NCBI RefSeq assembly: GCF_013170805.1
Contig: NZ_CP051293.1
Span: 3,416,001-3,480,000, forward strand
Reading direction: 5' to 3'
DNA: 64,000 nt
Origin: Mesorhizobium sp. NZP2077
Lineage (GTDB): Bacteria > Pseudomonadota > Alphaproteobacteria > Rhizobiales > Rhizobiaceae
Shown here: in pieces, positions 8,334 to 17,475 of the stretch
Layout of the letters: every line of letters starts with the position of its first letter
Numbering within the stretch: position 1 is the stretch's first letter
The notes under the pieces: model-generated
Told to the model about the DNA's origin: nothing
Databases searched by the model: none
What the model saw: the letters and a program-made list of their open reading frames with translations, nothing else
Made by a program: the position numbers and the translations under genes

Positions 8334-10649
8334 TTGGCTGTCACCATCACCTCCCTCATCCTTTTGCTCATCGGCCTGGCGCTTGGCGCGGGCGGTCTCC
8401 GGTTGGCCTCGTTGGGTGGCAGCTGGTATTACATCGTCGTCGGCCTGGCGTTCCTGATCGCCGCCTGGTTGCTCTATCGGCGCCGCACCACGGCGCTATG
8501 GCTCTACGCGGCGATCGTGCTCGGCACACTGGCCTGGGCGGTCTGGGAAACCGGCTTCGACTGGTGGGAACTCGGCCCGCGGGGTGGCATCATCGTGCTG
8601 GTGGCGCTGTGGCTTTTGACGCCGTGGGCAAGGCGCGGTCTCGCCGGTCCTGACGGGCGCGCACCGCTGATCCTGGCGGTGCTGGCGTCGCTGGCGGTGG
8701 CCGGCTATTCGATGACCACGGACCCGAAGGACATTGGCGGCGCGCTCGACACCGACAAGGTGATCCCCAACGCCAATCTCGGCAATGATGTGCCGGCGGG
8801 CGAATGGCACTTCTATGGCCGCACGCAGTTCGGCCAGCGCTATTCGCCGCTCGACCAGATCACGCCGGACAATGTCGCCAATCTGCAGCCGGCCTGGACC
8901 TACCGTACCGGCGACGTGAAGGGGCCGGATGACATCACCGAGACCACCTATCAGGTGACGCCGCTTAAAGTTGGCGACACGCTGTACATCTGCACACCCC
9001 ACAATTTCGCCATCGCGGTCGACGCCGCGACCGGCAAGGAAAAGTGGCGCTACGACCCCAAGATCAAGCTCGACAAGGACCGCCAGCACCAGACCTGCCG
9101 TGGCGTGGCCTATTATGCCGATGCCGCGATCGCTGCCGGCCAACCCTGCGGAAGCCGTGTCTACCTGCCGACCTCTGACGCGCGGCTGATCGCGCTCGAT
9201 GCCGCCAGCGGGCAGGTCTGTCCCGCCTTCGCCGAGGCCGGCACGCTCAATTTGTTGACCGGCATGCCTTACCCGAAGTCGGGCTATTATTACTCGACCT
9301 CGGCGCCGCTGATATCAGGAGGCAAGATCATCGTCGGCGGCGCGGTCAACGACAATTATTCGACGCAGGAGCCGTCCGGCGTCATCCGCGCCTATGATGC
9401 GAGCACCGGCAAGCTGATCTGGAACTGGGATTCCGGCAATCCGGACCAGACGACGCCGCTGCCGGCTGGCCAGACCTACACCGCCAACTCGCCCAACATG
9501 TGGTCGACGCCGAGTGCCGACGAGAAGCTCGGCCTGCTCTACGTGCCGCTCGGCAACCAGACGCCGGACCAGCTCGGCGCCGGACGCAGCGCCAATGTCG
9601 AGAAGTTTTCCTCCTCGATCACCGCGCTCGACCTCAACACCGGGCAGTTGAAATGGGTGCGGCAGACTGTGCACCATGACCTCTGGGACATGGACGTGCC
9701 GGCGCAACCGAGCCTGGTCGACATCACCAAGGCCGACGGCTCGATCGTGCCGGCGCTGGTCGGGCCGACCAAGCAGGGCGACCTCTATGTGCTTGACCGG
9801 CGCACCGGCGAGCCGGTGATTGCGGTCAAGGAAGTGCCGGCGCCCGGCGGCGCCATCGAGGGAGACAAGGGCTCGCCGACGCAGCCGTCTTCGGAACTGT
9901 CCTTCAATCCGAAGCCGCTCACCGGCGCCGATATGTGGGGCATCACCATGTTCGACCAACTGGCCTGCCGTATCGAATTTCAGGGCCTGCGTTACGAAGG
10001 CCGCTATACGCCGCCTTCGTTACAAGGCTCGCTGATCTATCCCGGCAATTTCGGCACCTTCAACTGGGGCGGCGTCGCGGTCGATCCGGTTCGGCAGGTG
10101 ATGTTCGGCATGCCGACCTATCTGGCGTTCAAGTCGCAACTCATCCCGCGCGACCAGGTGCCGCCACCGGATGGAGGGCGCGGCAGCGAGCAGGGGCTGA
10201 ACCGCAATGAGGGCGCGCCCTATGCGGTGGTGATGGGACCGTTCCTGTCGCCGCTCGGGATTCCTTGCCAGGCGCCGCCCTGGGGTTATGTGGCCGGGGT
10301 CGATCTCAGGACCGGCGCGATCGCCTACAAGCACCGCAACGGCACGATCTACGACATGACGCCCTTGCCGCTGCCGCTGAAGGTCGGGGTGCCCGGTATC
10401 GGTGGGCCGATGATCACCGCCGGCGGCGTCGCCTTCCTGGGTGCCGCGGTCGACGATTATCTGCGTGCCTATGACCTGACGTCAGGCAAGCAGCTCTGGC
10501 AGGCCCGTTTGCCGGCCGGCGGACAATCGACGCCGATGACCTATACGGTCGCCGACGGACGCCAGTTCGTGGTCATCGTCGCCGGGGGGCACGGCTCGGT
10601 CGGCACCAAGCCGGGCGATTATGTGATGGCCTACGCGTTGCCGAAGTAG
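8334..10649 (+). CDS. gcd: membrane-bound PQQ-dependent glucose dehydrogenase
   Basis: 771 residues. Four to five N-terminal membrane helices (about 1-120) are followed by a periplasmic eight-bladed PQQ propeller beginning near EWHFYGRTQFGQRYSPLDQI, with W-motif repeats such as GKEKWRYDPK and GKQLWQARLPAGGQ. The enzyme oxidises glucose to gluconolactone in the periplasm and passes electrons to ubiquinone. The TTG at 8334 is chosen because AAGGAG lies seven bases upstream and because it yields AVTITSLILLLIGLAL; an ATG at 8295 would add 13 residues, and the longer open frame back to 8025 runs through the divergent gene. No PQQ synthesis genes are in the window. Confidence 0.93.
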   Translation: MAVTITSLILLLIGLALGAGGLRLASLGGSWYYIVVGLAFLIAAWLLYRRRTTALWLYAAIVLGTLAWAVWETGFDWWELGPRGGIIVLVALWLLTPWARRGLAGPDGRAPLILAVLASLAVAGYSMTTDPKDIGGALDTDKVIPNANLGNDVPAGEWHFYGRTQFGQRYSPLDQITPDNVANLQPAWTYRTGDVKGPDDITETTYQVTPLKVGDTLYICTPHNFAIAVDAATGKEKWRYDPKIKLDKDRQHQTCRGVAYYADAAIAAGQPCGSRVYLPTSDARLIALDAASGQVCPAFAEAGTLNLLTGMPYPKSGYYYSTSAPLISGGKIIVGGAVNDNYSTQEPSGVIRAYDASTGKLIWNWDSGNPDQTTPLPAGQTYTANSPNMWSTPSADEKLGLLYVPLGNQTPDQLGAGRSANVEKFSSSITALDLNTGQLKWVRQTVHHDLWDMDVPAQPSLVDITKADGSIVPALVGPTKQGDLYVLDRRTGEPVIAVKEVPAPGGAIEGDKGSPTQPSSELSFNPKPLTGADMWGITMFDQLACRIEFQGLRYEGRYTPPSLQGSLIYPGNFGTFNWGGVAVDPVRQVMFGMPTYLAFKSQLIPRDQVPPPDGGRGSEQGLNRNEGAPYAVVMGPFLSPLGIPCQAPPWGYVAGVDLRTGAIAYKHRNGTIYDMTPLPLPLKVGVPGIGGPMITAGGVAFLGAAVDDYLRAYDLTSGKQLWQARLPAGGQSTPMTYTVADGRQFVVIVAGGHGSVGTKPGDYVMAYALPK

Positions 10650-10679
10650 GGCGCGCGCCCGCAGAAAGTGGTCTTGGCG

Positions 10680-11117
10680 TCAGCCGAGGCCCAGATGGCT
10701 CTTCAGGCTGGGCACAGAGCCCAGTACCTGATTGGTCAAATCGGGACCGGCGGCGGCTTCAGCCTGCTGGACCAGCGCCTCGCCGGCCTTCTGGATCTGC
10801 GCAATGTCGAGCCCGGATGCCTTGAGCGCGGCGAGGCCGTTGACCAGGGCGCCGGCCTTTTCGCCGAGAACGCCGCCAAGCGCGCCTTGCAGCGAGGACA
10901 GGAAGCCGCCACCGCTGCCGGCAGGAGTGGCGGCCATGACGTCATATTTCTGCGCCAAAGCATCGGCGCCCGGGATCTTGGCGAAGAAGGATGAGGCGGT
11001 GGTGCCTTCCGCCTCGTGCTCGAGCACCGAGAAAATGGTGCCGACGACTTTTTCGGTCGTTGCCTGATCAAGGCCGGCCTTCTGCGAGACAGTGTTCACA
11101 ATATCCTGTACGTCCAT
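10680..11117 (-). CDS. uncharacterised helical small protein (DUF2780-like)
   Basis: 145 residues, no signal peptide. The N-terminal 45 residues form a predicted helical bundle (VQDIVNTVSQKAGLDQATTEKVVGTIFSVL), followed by a Gly/Ala-rich segment (GSGGGFLSSLQGALGGVLG) and a C-terminal helix. This resembles DUF2267/DUF2780 proteins of unknown role. A second small gene lies nine bases upstream on the same strand, so the two probably form one transcript. No function is assigned. Confidence 0.6.
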   Translation of the reverse strand: MDVQDIVNTVSQKAGLDQATTEKVVGTIFSVLEHEAEGTTASSFFAKIPGADALAQKYDVMAATPAGSGGGFLSSLQGALGGVLGEKAGALVNGLAALKASGLDIAQIQKAGEALVQQAEAAAGPDLTNQVLGSVPSLKSHLGLG

Positions 11118-11126
11118 GATCTCACC

Positions 11127-11282
11127 TCAACCTTGGGTTTTCGTGTTTGCCGCATGGCGCTGGCGGCCGCGGACCTTGACCATGGACTTGCCGGTCGCGG
11201 CGACAACAGTCGCGCGCATCGCCAGAAGGGCGGCTGCGGCAAGCATGAAGGCGGTTGCCAGGATCGGCGGGGGCATGGTCAT
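11127..11282 (-). CDS. small membrane-anchored hypothetical protein
   Basis: 51 residues: MTMPPPILATAFMLAAAAL begins one hydrophobic segment, followed by a basic tail with KVRGRQRH. AAAGGAAAA lies about six bases before the ATG, a good ribosome binding site. The longer frame upstream has no such signal, so the short form is preferred. It is directly followed by the DUF2780-like gene on the same strand. No family is recognised. Confidence 0.5.
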   Translation of the reverse strand: MTMPPPILATAFMLAAAALLAMRATVVAATGKSMVKVRGRQRHAANTKTQG

Positions 11283-11529
11283 CGGCGTTTTCCTTTCAGG
11301 TCGGCTTTTCAGGACCGTGGCCGCACCATGGGCGGCCGGATAGTCAGTTTCCCCTACTATTGTGGCAGCGCCATCAAGATTTGTCGCCGATGACAGGAAT
11401 GTGATGAGGCCAAATTGTGGCGATGACTGCCGCCCCTCGCTAGGGAGCGTCACCGTCCCGTGACTGGACGATGCGAGGCTCGCCCCTATCTTGCAAACGG
11501 CAAGGACACCAAAGTCGAGGAGCGCGCCC

Positions 11530-12414
11530 GTGACCAAATCCACCAAGCCTGCAATCACCCAGGCGATGATCGATGCCTATGATGAGTACACGCATCTGAC
11601 GCTCGACCGCCGCCGCTTCATGGAGCAATTGACCAGGCTTGCCGGATCGGGTGCGGCAGCGGCGGTGATTGCACCAATGCTGGCGGCGAATTCCGCCCAG
11701 GCGGCGATCGTCGCCGAAAACGATTCCCGCGTGAAAGGCGAGGACATCACCTATCCGGGCAGCGGCGGCGAGATGAAGGGCTATCTGGTGAAACCGGCAA
11801 ACCAGGCCGGCAAGTTCGGTACCGTCATCGTCATCCATGAAAACAGAGGGCTCAACCCGCATATCCGTGACGTCGCCCGGCGCGTGGCGCTGGAGGGGTT
11901 CGTGGCGCTGGCGCCGGATTTCCTGTCGCCGCTCGATGGCACGCCCGAAGACGAGGACAAGGCGCGCGACATGTTCACCAAACTCGACCCGGCGCAGACC
12001 GTTGCCAACGCCGTTGCCACCGTCGCCTTCCTGAAGGCCGACAAGGACGGCAACGGCAAGGTCGGCGCCATCGGCTTCTGCTGGGGCGGCGGCACGGCCA
12101 ACATGCTGGCCGTCAACGCGCCTGATCTCACTGCCAGCGTCGCCTATTACGGCATGCAGCCAAAGGCCGCCGACGCGTCGAAGATCAAGGCCGCGCTGCT
12201 GCTGCACTATGCCGGGCTCGACGATCGCACCAATGCCGGCATTGACGCCTTCAAGAAAGAACTCGATGCCGCGCATGTCGAATACACGGTCTATGTCTAT
12301 GAAGGCGCCAATCATGCCTTCAACAACGACACGTCGGCGGCGCGCTACGACAAGAAGGCGGCCGATCTCGCCTGGGGCAGGACGATCGCTTTCCTGAAGG
12401 AGAAGCTGAAATAG
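11530..12414 (+). CDS. dienelactone hydrolase family protein with Tat-like leader
   Basis: 294 residues from a GTG start with GAGGAG seven bases upstream. Residues 27-60 contain a twin-arginine-like signal (DRRRFMEQLTRLAGSG, then an Ala-rich stretch and NSAQA), so export is likely. The remainder is an alpha/beta hydrolase of the dienelactone hydrolase family with nucleophile Cys184 in GFCWGGG, an acid residue, and His in ANHAF. The family hydrolyses enol-lactones in aromatic catabolism, but many exported members have unknown substrates and no aromatic pathway genes are nearby. It converges with the response regulator, four bases apart. Confidence 0.85.
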   Translation: MTKSTKPAITQAMIDAYDEYTHLTLDRRRFMEQLTRLAGSGAAAAVIAPMLAANSAQAAIVAENDSRVKGEDITYPGSGGEMKGYLVKPANQAGKFGTVIVIHENRGLNPHIRDVARRVALEGFVALAPDFLSPLDGTPEDEDKARDMFTKLDPAQTVANAVATVAFLKADKDGNGKVGAIGFCWGGGTANMLAVNAPDLTASVAYYGMQPKAADASKIKAALLLHYAGLDDRTNAGIDAFKKELDAAHVEYTVYVYEGANHAFNNDTSAARYDKKAADLAWGRTIAFLKEKLK

Positions 12415-12418
12415 CCGG

Positions 12419-12868
12419 TCAGGCGACTGACGGCGCCCAGACCGCTTCGAAGGCCGGCGACAGGGTGAAGCCGGCCGGCCGTGTGGAAACGGGCGGCGGG
12501 CGGCGCACGCCCTCCTGCAGGTACCGCAAAGCCGACGTCAGCCCGTTCATCGTATAGGGTTTGGCGATGACACCGATCGCACCGGCGAAATGATCGGGAA
12601 TGCGCTTCGGGTTGGCGGTCATGAACACCACCATCGAGTTCTTCTTCTGGCCGATATATTCGGCCACCTCGACACCAGTCGGGCCGTCGGTGAGGTGGAT
12701 GTCGACAAAGGCGATGTCGGCATCCGTGGACTCAACCATGCTCTTTGCCTCCGACGAGGATGTCGCCCAGCCGACGACCTTATGGCCGGCCTCTTCGACA
12801 AGGCTTTCCAGTTCCATGGCCAGCAGCGCTTCGTCCTCGACGATCAGGACCTTGAGCGGTTCAATCAT
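12419..12868 (-). CDS. single-domain response regulator (LovR-like partner of the LOV kinase)
   Basis: 149 residues: a receiver domain and a short C-terminal tail without a DNA-binding domain. Key residues are Glu/Asp in VEDE, phospho-acceptor Asp56 in FVDIHL, Thr84 in FMTA and Lys103 in IAKPYT. The start ATG overlaps the kinase stop (ATGA), so the two are translated together. In Caulobacter a LOV kinase and the single-domain regulator LovR form such a pair that feeds into the general stress response; the same role here is inferred from architecture and coupling. Confidence 0.9.
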   Translation of the reverse strand: MIEPLKVLIVEDEALLAMELESLVEEAGHKVVGWATSSSEAKSMVESTDADIAFVDIHLTDGPTGVEVAEYIGQKKNSMVVFMTANPKRIPDHFAGAIGVIAKPYTMNGLTSALRYLQEGVRRPPPVSTRPAGFTLSPAFEAVWAPSVA

Positions 12869-14013
12869 GACACATTCCCTTTTTGCTGCGGTTCGTTCGG
12901 CATCGAGATCACGACCTTGGTTCCGGGGCCGGCGTCGCGCCATTCGATATCGGCTTGCAACTGGCGGGCGAGCGACTTGATCAGCCGCATGCCGAAAGAC
13001 GCATCGCCACTTGAATCGGCCATGCCGACACCGTCGTCCGACACCTCGATGTTGAAGTGGCCGTCGGGCTGGCTCATCTTGATGCCGATGCGGCCGGCCG
13101 TGGTCCCGTCCGGTCCTTCCTTGAAAGCGTGTTTCAAGGCATTGGTGACCAGTTCATTGACCATCAGCGCGACAGGCGTCGCCTTTTCGGCTGAAATCAC
13201 AACGGGTTCGAGCTCGAGTTTCGACTTGATCCCGGTGCGCCCCGACGCCGTCAGCAGATCGGTCACCAGGTCCTTGGCGAAGTCCGCGACGTCGAACCGG
13301 CTGACGTCCTTCGACTGGTAGAGCCGGCGATGCACGGTGCTCAGCGCCTCGATGCGCTCCAGCATGGTCTTCAGAGACCGTTTGGTTGCCTCGTCCTTTA
13401 TGGTGCGGCTCTGCATGATGATCAGCGAGGAGATCATCTGCAGATTGTTCTTCACCCGATGATCGACCTCATGCAGCAAGGTGGTCTGCGCCTCAAGGGC
13501 TGCTTCTAGTTCCGCCGTGCGCTCCTTCACCGCTTTCTCGAAACGGTCCTTGTCGGCGGTGATGCGATGCTCCGAGTGCTTGCGGTCGGAGACATCGAGC
13601 TGCGACGCGAAAAAGAACTGCACTTCGCCTTTGTCGTTGGAGACGGGGCTGATGTAGAGCGCATTCCAGAAGGTCGAACCGTCCTTGCGATAGTTCAGGA
13701 TGTCGACGCTGATGTCGGTTTTGTCCTCGATCGCCGTACGTATCTCCGCAATGGCGGCCTTGTCGGTCTTCGGCCCCTGCAGGAAGCGGCAGTTCTTGCC
13801 AATGACCTCGTCGCGGCCGTAGCCGGACAGCCGCAGGAACGCGTCATTGGCAAAGACGATCGGATTATCAGGCCGCCGGGGATCGGTGATGATCATCGAC
13901 ATGCGGGTGGCGCGGATGGCCGCCGCGAACGGGTCGCCCTTGCCATGCTCGACATGAAGGTCGTCCGTCATGTGCCAGGCGTCGGCAGGCTCCCTGGTCC
14001 GTTTCCAGTCCAT
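12865..14013 (-). CDS. LOV-domain blue-light sensor histidine kinase (HisKA_2 type)
   Basis: 382 residues from the ATG preceded by GGAG seven bases upstream (a longer frame to 14046 lacks a site). Residues 28-145 are a PAS/LOV domain with the signature GKNCRFLQ (72-79), whose Cys75 forms the light-induced adduct with FMN, plus NYRKDG and the final FFASQLDVSD strand. A coiled linker (150-180) leads to a HisKA_2 dimerisation domain with phospho-acceptor His185 in HRVKNNLQ, then an HATPase domain with N-box NELVTNALKHAF and DDGVG. No membrane segment, so it is cytoplasmic. Related kinases in Caulobacter, Brucella and Rhizobium sense blue light and affect stress, virulence or nodulation. Confidence 0.93.
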   Translation of the reverse strand: MDWKRTREPADAWHMTDDLHVEHGKGDPFAAAIRATRMSMIITDPRRPDNPIVFANDAFLRLSGYGRDEVIGKNCRFLQGPKTDKAAIAEIRTAIEDKTDISVDILNYRKDGSTFWNALYISPVSNDKGEVQFFFASQLDVSDRKHSEHRITADKDRFEKAVKERTAELEAALEAQTTLLHEVDHRVKNNLQMISSLIIMQSRTIKDEATKRSLKTMLERIEALSTVHRRLYQSKDVSRFDVADFAKDLVTDLLTASGRTGIKSKLELEPVVISAEKATPVALMVNELVTNALKHAFKEGPDGTTAGRIGIKMSQPDGHFNIEVSDDGVGMADSSGDASFGMRLIKSLARQLQADIEWRDAGPGTKVVISMPNEPQQKGNVS

Positions 14014-14157
14014 TGTGTCACTCCAAGCCGTTTTCGTGGGAGACAACGGCTCAAGTGCGGAATTGGTTCAATCCTGGACGTGTTGTCGCAGTTTGGCGGG
14101 ATCGGGAACCGACTCGGCACTTCTGCAACCAATTGATAATAAAGGTTTTCCTGGCGT

Positions 14158-14335
14158 CTAACTTGTCGATGCAGGCTTGTGGAAGGCAACGCCGGCGACC
14201 ACCAATGCTATCCCCAGGCAATCGCCGAGACTTGGAATCTGGTGCAGCACGATGACGCCGATCAGCGTTGGCAGCAGCGACAGCATCAGCGCGAAACTGG
14301 AGCGGGTGATCGACCGCATCATCCCTATGCGATGG
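14158..14335 (-). pseudogene. remnant of an EamA/DMT-family transporter C-terminus
   Basis: Reading the minus strand to the TAG at 14158 gives about 55 residues resembling the last two helices of EamA drug/metabolite transporters (RSSFALMLSLLPTLIGV, then a helix ending in GIALVVAGVAFHKPAS). The eight or so preceding helices are absent: upstream sequence shows no related coding region and no ribosome binding site. A decayed fragment is the best explanation. Confidence 0.55.
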
Positions 14336-14451
14336 CCAAAACTGCCGTCATCCAGTCGGCGCCAGTGGCGGCGCTCCAGCCGCTGGCGCGATCAAGCGAA
14401 CGCTTTGATCAGATTGGTTGCCGGATGTATTTCCAAGCCGACTCGACGGAG

Positions 14452-14649
14452 TCAGGCGTGCCCGCGCTTCAGGCGGGCGCGCTTCAAGATGCTGCGCCAG
14501 CGGATCATGTCGAACGGGATCGGCTCGTTGTTGTTGGCGATGTGAAAGATCTCGTTGTCGACGTTCTTGAGCGAACGCCAGAAATCATAGTCAGTGATGC
14601 GCGGATCAGCGGCCAGCCTGTCCACCTCGACCTTGATGTCGGTTTTCAT
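14452..14649 (-). CDS. small conserved-looking hypothetical protein
   Basis: 65 residues starting MKTDIKVEVDRLA with GAGGG six bases before the ATG; the 28 extra residues of the longer frame look non-coding. The protein is charged and soluble, with a cluster around DYDFWRSLKNVDNEIFHIANNN and a very basic C-terminus (KRARLKRGHA). No family is recognised. It stands alone between the transporter remnant and the thioesterase gene. Confidence 0.5.
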   Translation of the reverse strand: MKTDIKVEVDRLAADPRITDYDFWRSLKNVDNEIFHIANNNEPIPFDMIRWRSILKRARLKRGHA

Positions 14650-14864
14650 GCACGTCCCTCGAACCGGCTTCGCCCCGCCGCCCGTAAAACAACCCAGTGC
14701 GGACCTTTTCGGCCGCTCTGCTGAGTCGTTCAACGGCTCAATTGGCTTGTTCCCGTTAAAACCTCGGTAAGGTTAACGCGGCTGCGAGGGCGCTTCAAGC
14801 ACCGGTGCCAGCCGATTTGAGGGTTATGCGATTTTGGATTGCCGGTGTGGCTTTGAGGTCCGCC

Positions 14865-15344
14865 CTATTTGCGTTTGATGCCGATCGAGCGGCCGGCACG
14901 CTCGGGCATCGGCAGCGCCGAATGCGCGGCGCGCATGGCTTCGACCTTGGCCAGAACATCGGCTGGGAAGGGCGCGACTTTCGGCCCCGACATGTCGACA
15001 TGCAGCGACAGCGTCTCGGAGGTGGCGGCGAGCCAGCCATCGACATGGCGGATTTCCTGGTAGGCCCTGAGCCGCTTCGCGTCATGGTCGATGAGCTGGA
15101 AGGAGACCGTGACCTTGTGGTCCAGATGCAGCTCCTGCACGTAGCAGACGTGGACTTCGGCGGTGTAGATGGTGAGGCGCCGCTCTTTCACATAGTCCAG
15201 CCCCATGCCCATCGCCTCGAAGGCCTCGTCCGAACAGCGGTCGAACAGCACGTTGTAATAGGCCATATTGAGATGGCCGTTGTAGTCGATCCAGTCCTTC
15301 TCGATGTCCATGAGCTTGGAGACGAAGGGGGCGGGGATGGGCAT
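14865..15344 (-). CDS. acyl-CoA thioesterase (4-hydroxybenzoyl-CoA thioesterase/FadM-like hotdog fold)
   Basis: 159 residues from the ATG preceded by GGAAG. The N-terminal DIEKDWIDYNGHLNMAYYNVLFDR is the hallmark of single-hotdog thioesterases (an acidic or amide residue followed by GHLNxxxY). The protein has the normal family length and is soluble. It hydrolyses the thioester of an acyl-CoA; the chain type cannot be predicted. It is divergently arranged with the GlcD-like oxidase (162 bases between starts). Confidence 0.85.
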   Translation of the reverse strand: MPIPAPFVSKLMDIEKDWIDYNGHLNMAYYNVLFDRCSDEAFEAMGMGLDYVKERRLTIYTAEVHVCYVQELHLDHKVTVSFQLIDHDAKRLRAYQEIRHVDGWLAATSETLSLHVDMSGPKVAPFPADVLAKVEAMRAAHSALPMPERAGRSIGIKRK

Positions 15345-15505
15345 CGAAACTTCCTTGTTCTGGCGCTGGACAGAGCGTGGTGGGTAAGGCTTTTTGGTCT
15401 GACGCAATTCCGGACGGAAAACCGCTTCGCACTTTTCCTGGAATTGCTTTAGGCATCCATAACCCCATAACAAGTGTGGGCGCTGGTCCATTCGCGGAGG
15501 AATTC

Positions 15506-16924
15506 ATGGCTCTGAGCGACCTCAATCCGGTCGAACGCAACGAGGAAGGCATCGCCGCGGTGCTCGGCATCCTCAAGCAACAGCTCGGCGAGCGTTTTCA
15601 GACCGGCCAGGCCATCCGCGCGCAGCACGCGCATACCACCACCTACATTCCGGCACAGGCGCCCGATGGCGTGGCTTTCCCGGAGACGACGGCCGAGGTG
15701 CAAGAGATCGTGCGCGCCTGTGCGGCGCATCGCGTGCCGGTGATCGCGTTTGGTGTCGGCTCGTCGCTGGAGGGCCACACCAACGCACCGGGCGGCGGCA
15801 TCTCGGTCGACACCTCGCGCATGAACCGCATTCTTGCGGTCAATCCGCAGGATCTCGACTGCACGGTCGAGCCAGGCGTGACGCGCGAGGATCTGAACCG
15901 GCATCTGCGCGACACCGGCCTGTTCTTCCCGATCGATCCAGGCGCCAATGCCTCGCTCGGCGGCATGGCGGCGACGCGAGCCTCCGGCACGAACGCCGTG
16001 CGCTACGGCACGATGCGCGAGAACGTGCTGTCGCTGACCGCCGTGATGGCCGATGGCGAGACGGTGACGACCGGTAAGCGGGCGAAAAAGAGTTCGGCGG
16101 GCTATGATCTGACGCGGCTGCTGGTCGGCTCGGAAGGCACGCTCGGCATCATCACCTCGCTGACATTGAGGCTGCAAGGCATCCCGCAGGCGATTTCCGG
16201 CGGCGTCTGTCCGTTCCCGAGTGTCGAGGCGGCGTGTAACGCTGTCATCGCGACGATCCAGATGGGCATCCCGGTTGCGCGCATCGAACTGGTCAATGCG
16301 CTGCAGATGCGGGCGATGAAGACTTATTCCAAGCTCGACTATCCCGAGAGCCCGTGCCTGTTCGTCGAGTTCCACGGCAGCGATGCCGGCGTGGCCGAGC
16401 AGGCCGAGACTTTTGGCATGATCGCCGAGGAAAACGGCGGCGGGCCGTTCCTGTGGACCAGCGTCGCCGAGGAGCGCACCAAACTTTGGAAGGCTAGGCA
16501 CGACGCCTATTGGTCGTCGCTGACTCTGCGGCCGGGCGCCAAGGGCCTGTCGACCGATGTCTGCGTGCCGATCTCGCGGTTTGCCGAATGCGTCATGGAA
16601 ACCGAAGCCGACATCGCCGAGATGGGCTTGATCGCGCCGATAGTCGGCCATGCCGGCGACGGCAATTTCCATGTGCTGGTGCTGATGGATGTGAATGATC
16701 CGAACGAGATCGCGCTATCGGAGAAATTCGTCGCACGGCTCAACTTGCGGGCGATCGCCATGGACGGCACCTGCACCGGCGAGCACGGCATCGGCCAAGG
16801 CAAGATCGGCTTCCTGCGCCGCGAACTCGGCCACGGCGTCGACATCATGCGCACCATCAAGCAGGCGCTCGACCCGCAAAACATCATGAATCCCGGCAAG
16901 ATATTGCCGGCCGTGGGCCATTAG
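15506..16924 (+). CDS. FAD-linked oxidase of the GlcD/D-lactate dehydrogenase family
   Basis: 472 residues; GGAGG lies five bases before the ATG, which removes 43 unlikely residues of the longer frame. The N-terminal FAD-binding PCMH domain has GVGSSLEGHTNAPGGG and PGANASLGGMAATRASGTNA (about 95-165). The C-terminal FAD-oxidase domain ends with GHAGDGNFHVL and GEHGIGQGKIGFL, containing conserved His residues of the active site. These enzymes oxidise D-2-hydroxy acids such as D-lactate or glycolate and pass electrons to the respiratory chain. No glcE or glcF neighbour is present, which favours the single-subunit D-lactate dehydrogenase type. The next gene starts at the base after the stop. Confidence 0.9.
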   Translation: MALSDLNPVERNEEGIAAVLGILKQQLGERFQTGQAIRAQHAHTTTYIPAQAPDGVAFPETTAEVQEIVRACAAHRVPVIAFGVGSSLEGHTNAPGGGISVDTSRMNRILAVNPQDLDCTVEPGVTREDLNRHLRDTGLFFPIDPGANASLGGMAATRASGTNAVRYGTMRENVLSLTAVMADGETVTTGKRAKKSSAGYDLTRLLVGSEGTLGIITSLTLRLQGIPQAISGGVCPFPSVEAACNAVIATIQMGIPVARIELVNALQMRAMKTYSKLDYPESPCLFVEFHGSDAGVAEQAETFGMIAEENGGGPFLWTSVAEERTKLWKARHDAYWSSLTLRPGAKGLSTDVCVPISRFAECVMETEADIAEMGLIAPIVGHAGDGNFHVLVLMDVNDPNEIALSEKFVARLNLRAIAMDGTCTGEHGIGQGKIGFLRRELGHGVDIMRTIKQALDPQNIMNPGKILPAVGH

Positions 16925-17428
16925 ATGTCGGTTGCCGAGGCACTGGTATCGATCGAGGTGCCGCCGTCGTCCGCTGGCGCGGCACTGCCTCATGTGTTTG
17001 CGGATGAAGGCAAGTTGCTGGTCGCCTACATCGCCAATGCTTCGGATCCGTCCTTCGATGGTACGAATCCGCGCTCGGTTTCACCGACAACAGGCAACCA
17101 GCCCATCGCCATCCTGACGGCAGACCCTTATCTGGCATTTCAATTCGGCCCGCCGAATGATGAAGCCATCAGTGGCCATCGTCTCTATGCACTCGGCTTG
17201 CGGCCTTACGGGGCATTCGAAGTCCGCAACTCGTCGTGGATCGCGTCCTTTGAAAAGGCAAATCGGGTTCATTCGTCCCATATGCCTGAACTGTTTTCAG
17301 ACTATCGGCATTTCATCCTGACGTTTCATGATTCGACGCTGGAGTTCATTGCCGAGAGTTTCTCCACCAGCCTTGGCGAAGGGGCTGTCTTGACGGTGCT
17401 CATGAAGACTGTCGAACAGCGCGCCTGA
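16925..17428 (+). CDS. hypothetical protein of unknown function
   Basis: 167 residues, soluble, no signal peptide or membrane helix. The C-terminal half reads like a compact domain (FSDYRHFILTFHDSTLEF, then a helix and strand). The start directly abuts the stop of the oxidase gene and no separate ribosome binding site is visible, suggesting coupled translation. Codon use matches its neighbours. No family is recognised. Confidence 0.65.
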   Translation: MSVAEALVSIEVPPSSAGAALPHVFADEGKLLVAYIANASDPSFDGTNPRSVSPTTGNQPIAILTADPYLAFQFGPPNDEAISGHRLYALGLRPYGAFEVRNSSWIASFEKANRVHSSHMPELFSDYRHFILTFHDSTLEFIAESFSTSLGEGAVLTVLMKTVEQRA

Positions 17429-17475
17429 ACTTTCGAAGCGGGCAGGGCAGATGATGAGAAAGTCCAGAAGGCCCG

